DNA of 46,028 nucleotides from Planctomycetaceae bacterium (GTDB taxonomy: Bacteria; Planctomycetota; Planctomycetia; Pirellulales; Pirellulaceae), in assembly GCA_024638965.1 (NCBI GenBank), contig JAHEJI010000018.1, forward strand, positions 1 through 46,028, read 5' to 3'. The notes under the pieces were generated by a model that was not told where the DNA came from, did not search any database, and saw only the letters and a list, made by a program, of their open reading frames with translations. Both the position numbers and the translations under genes were made by a program. Of this stretch, positions 37,331-45,882 are shown one piece after another. The number at the start of each line of letters is the position of its first letter. Positions within the stretch are counted from its first letter, which is position 1.

Positions 37331-38263
37331 TCAGGCTTTCACTTTTTTCGATGGCTTGGGCACAGGAATCTTCTTACTGGATAAGACCGGATCAGCCAAC
37401 TCCCGCAGACCCTTGAGGAAGTTGTTCAGGAGCTGGCTTTGGTATCGGTAAGGGTTCCAGCAAATCGCGACAGTGCGAGTCGGCCGGTTTCCGGTCAATG
37501 ACCGGAAAACCAGCTGGCTGTGCGAGTCCTGGCAACAGGCCATCTTTGGAACAAAAGTAATTCCATGCCCGGCCGCAACCAGATTCTTGGCGGTTTCAAG
37601 TTGCTGAATGTTCGACGTCGAAACAGGCTGAAATCTCTGGCTGTTGCAAAAGGATTCGATCGACTCCACGAGACAATGAGCTTCGCCCAGCAATACAAAC
37701 GGCTCGTCGGCGATGTCTTGTGACGTAATTTTTTCTTGCTTAGCCAATGGATGATTCGTCGGCAACGCCAACATCAGTTCTTCTTCGAACAAAGGTTCGA
37801 CCGTCAAATACTTTGCTTGCGCAGGTAATGCCAGGACGCCCACATCGACATCGCCGTTGGAACATCGTTTCAGCAAATCATCAGTCACGTGTTCGTTAAC
37901 CACAAAACTCGCGTATTGAAACTGGCCGCCAACCGATTTCAATGCTGCCGGCAGAAAGTACGGCCCAATCGTTGGTATGGCCGCGATACTGATTCGCCCC
38001 GTTTGGCCATCGTCCGTAATCTGACCTTTGACGTCATCCACCAACTGTAAAATCTTTTCCGCTTCCGCCTGAAGTATCTGCCCGGCGGAGGTCAATCGAA
38101 TGGTCCGGCCTTGACGTTCGAAAAGAGGTTGCCCTAATTCTTTTTCCAACTTGGCGATCTGTTGGCTAAGGGCAGGTTGAGAGACGGAACAATCGCGAGC
38201 AGCACGGGTAAAACTTCGGTGTTCGACGATTTTTATGAAATAACGTAACTGGCCAAGATCCAT
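37331..38263 (-). CDS. oxyR: LysR-family transcriptional regulator, OxyR-like
   Basis: The start at 38263 gives a 310-residue protein beginning MDLGQLRYFIKIVEHRS, the standard LysR helix-turn-helix N-terminus; the frame is open to 38347. The DNA-binding domain contains SFTRAARDCSVSQPALSQQIAKLE and GQPLFERQGR. In the effector domain the segment LLGEAHCLVESIESFCNSQRF holds two cysteines nine residues apart, preceded by His. This is the same spacing and context as the peroxide-sensing Cys199/Cys208 of Escherichia coli OxyR. A peroxide sensor is therefore likely. The C-terminus has a basic Pro-Lys tail. It is divergent from the lipoprotein gene at 38488 with 224 bases between. No katG or ahpCF is in the window. 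Confidence 0.85.
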   Translation of the reverse strand: MDLGQLRYFIKIVEHRSFTRAARDCSVSQPALSQQIAKLEKELGQPLFERQGRTIRLTSAGQILQAEAEKILQLVDDVKGQITDDGQTGRISIAAIPTIGPYFLPAALKSVGGQFQYASFVVNEHVTDDLLKRCSNGDVDVGVLALPAQAKYLTVEPLFEEELMLALPTNHPLAKQEKITSQDIADEPFVLLGEAHCLVESIESFCNSQRFQPVSTSNIQQLETAKNLVAAGHGITFVPKMACCQDSHSQLVFRSLTGNRPTRTVAICWNPYRYQSQLLNNFLKGLRELADPVLSSKKIPVPKPSKKVKA

Positions 38264-38487
38264 TTGCCACACACACAGAATAAAAACAGGTGTTTGGAAA
38301 ACAAGCATTATGGGTCGGTTCCGCACAAGATGCAAATTGTTTGTCAAATGTCGGCTTTTTCAGCCCCCGCACCCGGCGAAGCTTCCTAAATTAAGAATGC
38401 CCTCCGCTTTTGATAGATTAGCAACATTCGAAGTCGGGAATTTCTTGTTAGAATCGGATGTAAATCGCAAAAACCCACGAGTCAAAT
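38264..38487. promoter_or_regulatory. Divergent regulator/lipoprotein intergenic region
   Basis: This 224-base gap separates the OxyR-like gene (leftward) from the pseudo-thioredoxin lipoprotein gene (rightward) and must hold both promoters. By analogy with many LysR regulators an autoregulatory site is expected here. I could not identify a convincing ATAG-n7-CTAT OxyR pattern. Confidence 0.4.
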
Positions 38488-40032
38488 ATGAACGATCGAT
38501 CTACTTTCCCAAATTTTGTGCTCCACTGGCTTCGAATTTCCAAGTCGGTTGTCTTGTTAACTTCATTCGCGGCGCTCGTAGCCTTGCTCGGATGTGATAG
38601 CAGTTCATCGGTTGAAGAGCCGAAGAAAACATACGAAATCGATGACAGCCCTTCCGCAGCTCATTCCCATTCCCATTCCCATTCCGATGGCGATGCTGAA
38701 ATTGAGGCGTCGAGCGTCACTCTCTTGGACTCCGATGGTTGGAAGAAAAGCCTCGATCGTCCTGATGCAGTGAATCAAATGATCGCCTATGCGAGTACGC
38801 TTCGCGCCAGGCGACCGCAAGTAAGTCCGGAACAGCAAATGGCCGATCGAGTCGCCCTAGTCGAAATTGGGTTCGAACTCGAAAAACGCGAGTTGGCGGA
38901 TCTGGAAAAAACGGCTTCGTTTCAAATGCAGTCTCAGTCCATGCTTGAACTCATCAGTGCGGGCAATGAAGAATATCGTGCCAAGCTGATGAATCTGATT
39001 GAGAAGTATCGCAAGGATTCAAACCCGGATTTTGTACGGTCAGCTGGATTCCTCGAACTGACTCTCGCGATCCAGGATTATTTTCGTGACGGAGCCAACG
39101 ATTTTTCCAACGCCGAGGAAAGCTTTTTGAAGCTTGCTAAAGCCCACACCAATGACATGATCGTTGTCCAAGCGATGTCGGGGATGCTGTCTGAACTGAT
39201 GACCCAGGGCCAACGTGAACCCGTCATTTCGGCGATGCGCAAACTGGCCGATTTCTATAGTCAATCTGCAGATGAGAACATCAAGCGAATTGCAGAAGTT
39301 TTTGAAGATCGTATTTATCTGGTCGAATCAAAATTTGATCAAATCTCAGCCGATGCGGCCAAGGGCGTTCCTGGAGCACTCGAAAAATACCAGGAGACGA
39401 TTCGCACGCTTGCCAGACGGCAAGGCCAGGGTGAATATTATCGCCAGACAATGGCAGGAGTGCGGATCCTTGAGCAGCAGAGTTTGTTTGACGATGTCCG
39501 CGAATTAAACGAAATCTTGACCAAAACCTACGCTTCGCATCCTGATGCAAGTGTTGTCGCGCAGGTCGAGCGAGACATTGAGAAAGGAAATCAAAGGCTC
39601 AACCTGATTGGCAATCCAATCAAACTTGTCGGCAAAATGCAGGACGGCGCCCCGTTCGACCAATCTGTTTTGGACAACAAAGTTGTTGTCGTCTTTTTCT
39701 GGTCAGCGAAGGACCCTAAATCAGCTCGCGTGATGCAGCTCATGCTACCCATGCACCAGGTTTTTAAGGATTCTGGCTTCGAACTGGTAGGAGTTTGTAT
39801 CGACAAAGATGTCGACGCCGCGCTCCAGGTGTTCGGTGGAAAGTATCCGCCGTGGCCAATGCTGTTTCAAGATGGAGAGCAGCCTTTTCAAAAGATGTTC
39901 GACGATTTGGGAATCCAAATGGTTCCCTACATGCTGTTGCTCGACCAAGACGGGAATGTGGCCGACATCCATGTGCCTTCTCAGGATCTGACTGCCCAAA
40001 TTGGCAAGATGTTGAATCAGGAGGACGAATAG
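38488..40032 (+). CDS. Lipoprotein with His-rich linker, helical region and cysteine-less thioredoxin-like domain
   Basis: A 514-residue protein with a lipoprotein signal (hydrophobic LTSFAALVALLGC, lipidated Cys near residue 36). A short His-Ser repeat (AHSHSHSHSDGDAE), encoded by four CATTCC hexamers, follows and could bind metal. The middle part (about 95-370) is all-helical. From about residue 375 a TlpA-like fold appears: VVVVFFWSAKDPKSARVM, ELVGVCIDKD, PPWPMLFQD, and cis-proline VPYMLLLDQDGNVADIHV. The active-site W-C-x-x-C is replaced by W-S-A-K-D, so disulfide chemistry is not expected. It shares its architecture with the gene at 34387. It is divergent from the OxyR-like regulator and converges on the export gene. 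Confidence 0.78.
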   Translation: MNDRSTFPNFVLHWLRISKSVVLLTSFAALVALLGCDSSSSVEEPKKTYEIDDSPSAAHSHSHSHSDGDAEIEASSVTLLDSDGWKKSLDRPDAVNQMIAYASTLRARRPQVSPEQQMADRVALVEIGFELEKRELADLEKTASFQMQSQSMLELISAGNEEYRAKLMNLIEKYRKDSNPDFVRSAGFLELTLAIQDYFRDGANDFSNAEESFLKLAKAHTNDMIVVQAMSGMLSELMTQGQREPVISAMRKLADFYSQSADENIKRIAEVFEDRIYLVESKFDQISADAAKGVPGALEKYQETIRTLARRQGQGEYYRQTMAGVRILEQQSLFDDVRELNEILTKTYASHPDASVVAQVERDIEKGNQRLNLIGNPIKLVGKMQDGAPFDQSVLDNKVVVVFFWSAKDPKSARVMQLMLPMHQVFKDSGFELVGVCIDKDVDAALQVFGGKYPPWPMLFQDGEQPFQKMFDDLGIQMVPYMLLLDQDGNVADIHVPSQDLTAQIGKMLNQEDE

Positions 40033-40084
40033 CTTCGTTTCAAAACCTGGCTCAAGATCTGAGGTGTTAACAATTTGCGCCTGC

Positions 40085-40113
40085 AAAAAAACCCTCGACA
40101 AATGAATCGAGGG
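40085..40113 (-). terminator. Rho-independent terminator for the minus-strand export genes
   Basis: Stem CCCTCGA (40092-40098) / TCGAGGG (40107-40113) with an 8-base loop. Seven A's at 40085-40091 read as a T-run on the minus strand. It lies 30-59 bases past the stop of the export protein gene (40144). On the plus strand no T-run follows the stem, so it is directional. Confidence 0.88.
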
Positions 40114-40143
40114 TGAACTAAACGTCAGCAATATTATATCGAC

Positions 40144-41529
40144 TTAAAGTACGGTAAAACCGTCAAAGTTGACTGTTTGCCTGGGGAAGATTCCGTACAG
40201 TGATCGAGTAAAGTAGAGGTCGACTGCTTCCGCAAAACGCAGGATCGGTTTCTTGGGAATTAAGACGATGTCCGAATCCCGTAACCAAAGGTCGTCAGAA
40301 GGATGGGGACTTCTGCCGAAGAGTGCACCCGACAAATCCAAACGAGTGGCGACCAACTGCCAGTTTTGATCCCTGCGAAATACGATCGCCTGGCGCACGT
40401 TCCCACCGGGAAAAGTCCCCTGGGCGAGGGCTAACGATTGCATGACGGTGGTTGGGCCCGTGAGTTCGTAACGGCCGGGTATTTGAACCTCACCCACCAC
40501 GTACACAAATCGTGGGGCTCTTTGCGTCAGAATCGGGGTGACTTGAATTCCTTGCACTTTTGCATGATAGCGAGCGTTCACTTCTCGACGAATCTCGTCC
40601 AATGTAAGGCCAATCGCAGGAATGCTTCCGATTAGCGGCAGTTGGATGGTACCGTCAGGAGAAACGAGTGCCTGTTGATTTTGACCACCTTGTCCTGCTC
40701 TTGCGTCCACGGCATCACGGAGGTCTTCCAGGGGCGTGTCCCCCCGCAGAACAGAAAGGACGATTGCGGGATTCTTTACATATGCCGAGTACTTTTCATT
40801 CAACTCGTTTTGTAAATCCTCAACCGTTTTGCCAAAAGCATTTACTTGCCCAATCAAATTCAATGAGATCGTTCCGTCCGACAAGATTGTAATGTTGGTC
40901 TGATTCAGACTCGCGTCGATCGCTGACGAAATCTGAATGACATCGCCAACAAACATGCGATACGGCTCAACCGATTTCGCGCGGGTCAGCATGTAAACGA
41001 ATTCCAATTGATCATTAATGCGAATTCGATACTCGCCAACATGTGGAGTGCGGTATGGGCCGATGTATTCTCCGTAAGCGAACGATTCCCAGGGAATGGG
41101 TCGTTGGTCTCTCCAAGCTGGCTCGCGACCATTCCGGCAGCAATTGCCATCCACACCTTCCAGCATTTTTGCGCCCTGGCAGATTTGGCAATTTCCACAC
41201 CCGCCATTACCGCCACCATCGCAAGGCACCTGGTAGGCTGCCGGAACAACAAACCTGTCAACCACTGTTGCATGTCCATCATCAAATGCGCGGTCAAGTT
41301 GGAATTCGCTCGGGTCTTCAATCGCCACAAATTGTGGAAAGGCGGGCAAGATGGCGTCGTTCGCAGCAGCTCGATCAGATTGACTGACGGGTGCGGATAC
41401 GACACCTTCGGTTGGCGTCATTACCTCGTGGTTGCTCTGAACTGCGTTCTCGTCATTGGTGAAGCAAAACGCTGCTGCGGACAATGTCATCAATCCAGCC
41501 AGAATCGTTACGGTTCCAAATAATTTCAT
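40144..41529 (-). CDS. Polysaccharide biosynthesis/export protein (Wza-like)
   Basis: A 461-residue exported protein with a signal peptide (hydrophobic residues 5-22). The middle contains the Poly_export domain (YRMFVGDVIQISS, ITILSDGTISLNLIGQV, TVEDLQNELNEKY), then an SLBB-like repeat (ALVSPDGTIQLPLIGSIPAIGLTLDEIRREV) and a second one (FVYVVGEVQIPGRYEL). Wza-type proteins form the outer-membrane exit channel for capsule or exopolysaccharide. Unusual is a Cys/Gly cluster between signal and export domain (CDGGGNGGCGNCQICQG, then NCC). Neither glycosyltransferase nor tyrosine-kinase partner genes are visible here. The TPR membrane protein gene lies 73 bases upstream in the same direction. Confidence 0.9.
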   Translation of the reverse strand: MKLFGTVTILAGLMTLSAAAFCFTNDENAVQSNHEVMTPTEGVVSAPVSQSDRAAANDAILPAFPQFVAIEDPSEFQLDRAFDDGHATVVDRFVVPAAYQVPCDGGGNGGCGNCQICQGAKMLEGVDGNCCRNGREPAWRDQRPIPWESFAYGEYIGPYRTPHVGEYRIRINDQLEFVYMLTRAKSVEPYRMFVGDVIQISSAIDASLNQTNITILSDGTISLNLIGQVNAFGKTVEDLQNELNEKYSAYVKNPAIVLSVLRGDTPLEDLRDAVDARAGQGGQNQQALVSPDGTIQLPLIGSIPAIGLTLDEIRREVNARYHAKVQGIQVTPILTQRAPRFVYVVGEVQIPGRYELTGPTTVMQSLALAQGTFPGGNVRQAIVFRRDQNWQLVATRLDLSGALFGRSPHPSDDLWLRDSDIVLIPKKPILRFAEAVDLYFTRSLYGIFPRQTVNFDGFTVL

Positions 41530-41602
41530 TGCTACATTTGCCTCGTATCTATCTACGTCAGTATATGTCTAGTGTTTTTTGAACGCCGAATGGATGGTTC
41601 CG

Positions 41603-43114
41603 TCAAAACCAACTCTTGATTTTGTTCATCAACTTTTGCGGACCGGACTGGTCATCCTTTTCCACAGGTTGGACGGTATTCGGTTGACGCGACTTGGGAA
41701 GACGCGCCGTTGATTCATGATATTCCAATGGCGCGCCTTCATTGAACTGCTCTGGCACCACCCACTGAATCGAGTTTGGAACTGAAGCCGGAGTCGGCTG
41801 TTGAACGCTGATCTCATATTCCGTCCGGGCCAATTCAGCTAGATGAAGCTCGCCAAGTCGTTTATGGACGACCGCCAGATTTCCCCAGGCTTGAGGAGTT
41901 TGCTGGATGATCAGACTTTTCTTCAGCATCGATTTGGAGTCTGCCAACTGACCGTTGCGAGCGAACAGCGCGCCTAGCTCATTTGCACTGCGGTAATTGT
42001 TTGCATCGCATGCCAAGGCGGCTCGATGGAACATAATCGCCTTGGCAATGTCCAGGCGATCTGGATTCGGATCACGTTTGGACATTACGGTATGCAGCTT
42101 CCCAAGACAGTAGAGGGCTTCGGCCGAGACTACGTTGAAACCGCCGGCGATCGCAAACTGTTTTTCGGCATAGGTAAAATATCGCTGAATTGCGTTGACA
42201 GGTGTCAACATGCGAGCTTCCTCGATACTGATAATACGACTGCTATGCGTCTCCACCACGCCAACTAAATTGAGACCAATCTGCGAGTCTCTGCCGCCCG
42301 CAGAAAAGTCCTCTGCCTCTCGAATCGCGATAACTGCGTTGTTGAGTGCTCCCGAGTAATAGTTGTCAGCACTTTGCGAATCAATGGCTTGCGCGATCAG
42401 ACTCAGTGCATGAAAAAATTCCTGTCGGGCGGTAAATGAAGCGGCGCGACGCGACAAAGATTTGCCGTATTCGATATGATGAACTGCCTTGTGAGCCACC
42501 GCTTCCGCAATCGCGAAACGAGTCGGAGGGATGGATGTTTTTACATAGGGGGTCCTTGAAGCAACACGAAAAACAGAGAGCTGTGTTGGAAGAACAGCCT
42601 CTTCAAGTTGAGCTTCAGTCTCTTCCGCTCGAGAGGAAGATGAGTCCGCCGGATTAATTTGAAAGTCATTGTCGAAGTCGACTTCCAGGTTGCTCGTGTC
42701 GTCAGCAAGTCCGTCAACCGGTTGATGCGACTGCAAAATTGATATTTGGTCGTCGAGTTCCTGTTTCTGAAAGTCTTCTAATCGTCCATGTCCTTCATCC
42801 GTAAGGAACGATGAGTCGTCAATGGACTGAGCAGTGACATTGTCTTTCACCGGTTGTTGGCTCAGCTCAATGCAGTTTGCGGTCGTTGTCTCCGACCCAC
42901 TTTCATCGACTTGTTCAAACATCACGGTAGCGATATCGGAGTCTAAATTGGAGTTCAGGTCCAACTCCGTCGCGCGTTGAAGTCTTTTTGCAACTATCGT
43001 TGACGAGTCAACTTGAATCGTTGAGTCGTTTTCGCCGTTCAGGCCATAAATGATCCCAGCCAACAGAATGACTGCTCCAGCGAAAATCAGAAGTTTACTA
43101 CGTGTCCACAGCAT
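41603..43114 (-). CDS. Membrane-anchored TPR-like protein upstream of the export gene
   Basis: A 503-residue protein with an N-terminal membrane helix (about residues 7-25, LLIFAGAVILLAGIIYG). A long acidic, Ser/Thr/Gln-rich linker (to about residue 180) is followed by a helical domain with tetratricopeptide-like segments (AEALYCLGKLHTVMSKR, AIMFHRAALACDANNY, SANELGALFARNGQLADS, AWGNLAVVHKRLGELHLAE). The C-terminal 70 residues are again low in complexity. The topology suggests a single pass with the bulk in the periplasm. Its place directly before the Wza-like gene suggests a scaffold for polysaccharide export, but this is inference from position. Confidence 0.75.
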   Translation of the reverse strand: MLWTRSKLLIFAGAVILLAGIIYGLNGENDSTIQVDSSTIVAKRLQRATELDLNSNLDSDIATVMFEQVDESGSETTTANCIELSQQPVKDNVTAQSIDDSSFLTDEGHGRLEDFQKQELDDQISILQSHQPVDGLADDTSNLEVDFDNDFQINPADSSSSRAEETEAQLEEAVLPTQLSVFRVASRTPYVKTSIPPTRFAIAEAVAHKAVHHIEYGKSLSRRAASFTARQEFFHALSLIAQAIDSQSADNYYSGALNNAVIAIREAEDFSAGGRDSQIGLNLVGVVETHSSRIISIEEARMLTPVNAIQRYFTYAEKQFAIAGGFNVVSAEALYCLGKLHTVMSKRDPNPDRLDIAKAIMFHRAALACDANNYRSANELGALFARNGQLADSKSMLKKSLIIQQTPQAWGNLAVVHKRLGELHLAELARTEYEISVQQPTPASVPNSIQWVVPEQFNEGAPLEYHESTARLPKSRQPNTVQPVEKDDQSGPQKLMNKIKSWF

Positions 43115-43615
43115 GGCTTTCCCCAGTTATTCCCGTCATAGTCGACACCGCCTGCGGTTCGATCGACTGACAATCAATCCGCCTTTTCTGATCCGCTCAA
43201 TCATGCCTCAACGCACGATGATACGGACTTCAATGGTGCCCGCAGTTGTATCGTCTACTCGGGAATCTGATCCACAGATTGTCGTAGCAAATATTCCGAT
43301 TTATTTAGTTGGTAACCGTCCTGATCACTACAACCGGACCAGAAGGATTCCGATTTTCCGAATCAGATTTGCCAAGCCAAACTTGTTGGCTAATCGGTAA
43401 ACTTGACCAAAACACGATTGTCGAAGCATTGGAATGGTTCTTCCGCCGTCGCAGAGCTTTGATAACGAGCGATCAGCGCTATACCAATCTTCTCACGCGA
43501 CAACAGCCAAGAAAGGAGCGCTCTTAGAATCAAATCAGCTTGGTACTGCAGCGATCTAAAACAGCGCTCGTTGGCGACTTTAAATCGACACTCCGCATTC
43601 CGCCTTCCCCATTTG
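43115..43615. other. Gene-free region upstream of the TPR/export genes
   Basis: About 500 bases. The plus-strand frame 43309-43527 starts with TTG immediately after a stop and shows no known family, so it is not called. No repeat or RNA gene was recognised. The promoter for the leftward TPR/export pair should lie near 43120-43250. Confidence 0.4.
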
Positions 43616-43639
43616 AAAAAAAACCCCGATTTCTCGGGG
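43616..43639 (-). terminator. Rho-independent terminator of the isomerase-like gene
   Basis: Stem CCCCGA (43624-43629) / TCGGGG (43634-43639) with a 4-base loop. Eight A's at 43616-43623 form the T-run on the minus strand. It lies 33 bases past the stop of the leftward gene that ends at 43672. Confidence 0.88.
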
Positions 43640-43671
43640 CTTTGGGGTGTTTGAAATAGGCAGCGGACAAA

Positions 43672-44625
43672 TCAGTTTCGAGTTGCTGCGGCCACAGGTT
43701 CTGCGACTTCCTCAGAGGCGATTTCTTCGCCTTCAGATTCCGCTTCAATGGCTTCATCTTCGGAATCGTCTTTCAAACTCTCACGAGCGATCAAGCGATC
43801 CAAGCGACAACTCAATCGTGACACCACGCCATCACGAGCAGCTCCGGCAAACATCCCGATGTCGGAAGCAACGGAAAACGGGCCCTCGTAACCAGCGTCT
43901 AGCAGGTAATTGATCATTTTTTGGGAAACCGAATCAGTACCGTCTCCAGGCATTACACGATCCGATATTTTGATCGCAGCTGGATTCACATCATCAGACA
44001 AATCGGCCATTCGGAACTCGGTAATTAGCTTGGGATCAAATTCGGCAAGCTGATCCATGGCACCTCCGCCAACGATCCATTCCCATGAATTGAGGCAAAG
44101 CCCAACGTTTTTATGGCCAACTGTTCTAACGAGCGTCAGCAGTTCTTCAGCCGATTGGATGAATTTGTACTCGCCCTTCGCGGATTGAGCCTTCGCGGCC
44201 TGAAGCGCCAAGCCAATTCGGATGTTATGTTTTTCGAATTTTTCGGCCAATTCGAAAAGACGCGAGCGGTGCTTTTCGAAGTTTTCTTGAAATGCGAATA
44301 AATCGCTGGTTGGCTGAATCATGACGTAACATCGGACAGCACCTAAGGTTTCAGCGAGATCGACGATTGTATTGAGCTTGGGTTCGAATCCGGCAAAATC
44401 AGCATCCGAAACACTCAAGTCGATCGGCAATTCAAACGTTCCCACATCAATATTTGCACTTTGCAAAAATTGGCAGGCAAATTCCTTTCCCAGCGTGTCG
44501 TGTCGACCAACCAAGTCATCCATGTCGACTTCCACGCCGTTGAACTTGTGAGTCAGCGCCAATTCGATCAGTTCGTTTTGACGTCCTGAAACACCAAGTC
44601 CTTGACTATTTAATATTTTGTACAC
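43672..44625 (-). CDS. Sugar phosphate isomerase/epimerase-like TIM-barrel protein
   Basis: GTG 44625 is chosen because GAGGAG lies with nine bases between it and the codon; a longer frame to 44691 reads through that site. The 317-residue product resembles the xylose-isomerase-like AP-endonuclease-2 superfamily: FNGVEVDMDDLVGRHD, VDLAETLGAVRCYVMIQ, IRIGLALQAAK, VGLCLNSWEWI, MPGDGTDS and YEGPFSVASD. Metal ligands would be among the Glu/Asp/His of these strands, but the C-terminal strand lacks the common E in the final position (FSVASD). The last 40 residues are very acidic (DDSEDEAIEAESEGEE) and surely disordered. Sugar isomerisation is a family-level guess. Confidence 0.78.
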   Translation of the reverse strand: MYKILNSQGLGVSGRQNELIELALTHKFNGVEVDMDDLVGRHDTLGKEFACQFLQSANIDVGTFELPIDLSVSDADFAGFEPKLNTIVDLAETLGAVRCYVMIQPTSDLFAFQENFEKHRSRLFELAEKFEKHNIRIGLALQAAKAQSAKGEYKFIQSAEELLTLVRTVGHKNVGLCLNSWEWIVGGGAMDQLAEFDPKLITEFRMADLSDDVNPAAIKISDRVMPGDGTDSVSQKMINYLLDAGYEGPFSVASDIGMFAGAARDGVVSRLSCRLDRLIARESLKDDSEDEAIEAESEGEEIASEEVAEPVAAATRN

Positions 44626-45264
44626 CGAGCAGTTCTCCTCTATTAGATAATGACGCAAACCGTCGCGTTCGGAACGGATGGCCATTGGCATGAGTTATCA
44701 GCAGAATATCGATCGCGAAAGGGCCGCCCTCGATGAGGGGGAGATTATGTCACAAATCTCCCATTTCTCCAAGGGGCAACTTTTGGCAGATCACGGTAAA
44801 ACCTCGACAAAAACCGAGCTAATACAGATCATTGACCAAAGTCAAAAAATTCATAACGTGAGGATTTTGTCCAAACGTCATTTTTGATCGCACCACGATT
44901 AATCTTAGAAGGGAGGCTGGCGGAGTCCAGCGTGGACATGGTCTTGATCGGTTTCGGGCGAACACACATGAATCTGAAACGAAATTTCGTCGACAATACG
45001 CTTTGCAGATACTTTTCCAGATAGTAGAGATAGACCAACGTCGAGCTGCGAATTCCCGATCGGGATCGAGTCGAGTGACGAGCGAAATCCCGACAAAAAC
45101 GGCTATTGCCGAGGGGGAAAAAGCAATTCGGCAAAAATAGTCTTTCCAAGACGACAAGTTGGCGAATAATGGACAATGAGACGAAGGTCGAGCTAAGCCT
45201 TTTCGTTCGGTTGAGCGAGTTGGATAACTGCCGACTGAAAGCTGGCGACTGCCAACTGAAAAAA
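44626..45264. other. Gene-free region between the isomerase gene and the tmRNA gene
   Basis: About 640 bases with no credible gene. A short plus-strand frame (44678-44887) overlaps the leader of the isomerase gene and has no family character. Towards the right end, copies of the heptamer-like words CTGCCGA and CTGCCAA begin (45227-45257), which also decorate the duplication next to it. The tmRNA promoter must lie in or after this part. Confidence 0.4.
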
Positions 45265-45429
45265 ACCGTGGGAAGTCACATCGAGGCTGGTAACTTGGGC
45301 GTGCGTCCAAACTGCCTCCTACCGACTGCCGACTGAAAAAGGCAACTGCCAAATGTTCACCGTCGGAAGTCACATCGAGGCTGGTATCTTGGGCGTGCGT
45401 CCAAACTGCCTCCTACCGACTGCCGACTG
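45265..45429. repeat. 94-bp-period tandem duplication immediately upstream of ssrA
   Basis: Positions 45265-45335 and 45359-45429 match over 71 bases with only two differences (G45270/C45364 and A45393/T45387 by alignment: the words GGTAACTT and GGTATCTT). The offset is 94 bases. The intervening and flanking sequence consists of words such as GGCAACTGCC and GACTGCCGACTG. The second copy ends 11 bases before the mature tmRNA 5' end, so the duplication lies in the promoter or leader region of ssrA. Confidence 0.9.
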
Positions 45430-45440
45430 CCAACTGAAAA

Positions 45441-45801
45441 GGGGGCGAATTGGATTCGACCGGATAGTTAGAAGCGCTGGTGGCGTGTCGTGGTTGGTCA
45501 GCGGGCCACGTAAAAAGCTGACTAAAAACTTTAATTGCAGAAGATAACTCTTTCGCATTGGCTGCGTAGAAATACAAAGCCCCGGCTGATAGGTTTCGCT
45601 GGAGAGCCTTGAAAGCTGGTCACCAATTCCAGCTCGCATCGAGTCATGTCGGGCACGTTCGATGTTAACTCAAGTTCCTGGCTAGATTAATTTTCAGGGT
45701 GTCTCTGCCCGGTGATTGATCGAAATTCAAATCAGTGACTACACACGTAGAGGCCATCGTGGAAATATCGCGGGACGCGGGTTCGATCCCCGCCGCCTCC
45801 A
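45441..45801 (+). ncRNA. ssrA: Transfer-messenger RNA (tmRNA), one-piece
   Basis: The 5' end GGGGGCG (45441-45447) pairs with CGCCTCC (45794-45800) as the seven-base acceptor stem, with A45801 as discriminator. The next bases are CTC, so CCA is not encoded. The 5' conserved block is AATTGGATTCGACCGG. The T-arm is GCGGG-TTCGATC-CCCGC (45777-45793). The tag reading frame starts at the resume codon GCA 45537 and ends with TAG 45567-45569, giving AEDNSFALAA. tmRNA rescues stalled ribosomes and tags the product for proteolysis; the ALAA-type hydrophobic end fits ClpXP recognition. A terminator follows at 45853. Length 361 nt is normal for a non-permuted tmRNA. Confidence 0.96.
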
Positions 45802-45852
45802 CTCTAGAATTGCTAGCGACTGGCAATGACAAGTTGTAACCAACAACGCCAG

Positions 45853-45882
45853 AACCTCGGTTTTTACCGGGGTTTTTCTTTT
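45853..45882 (+). terminator. Rho-independent terminator downstream of ssrA
   Basis: Stem AACCTCGG (45853-45860) / CCGGGGTT (45867-45874), eight pairs with one G-U, a 6-base loop, then TTTTTCTTTT. It lies about 50 bases after the mature 3' end of the tmRNA, so a short 3' trailer must be trimmed. Confidence 0.85.

Noticed and set aside
38264-38487. An OxyR box in the divergent region (GATAG near 38410)
   Set aside because: Only one ATAG half matches; the following half-sites at the expected spacing do not fit, so the call would be wishful.
43309-43527. Small plus-strand gene candidate (72 codons)
   Set aside because: It starts at TTG directly after a stop, lacks a ribosome-binding site and matches no family I know; it lies in the probable promoter region of the opposite-strand genes.
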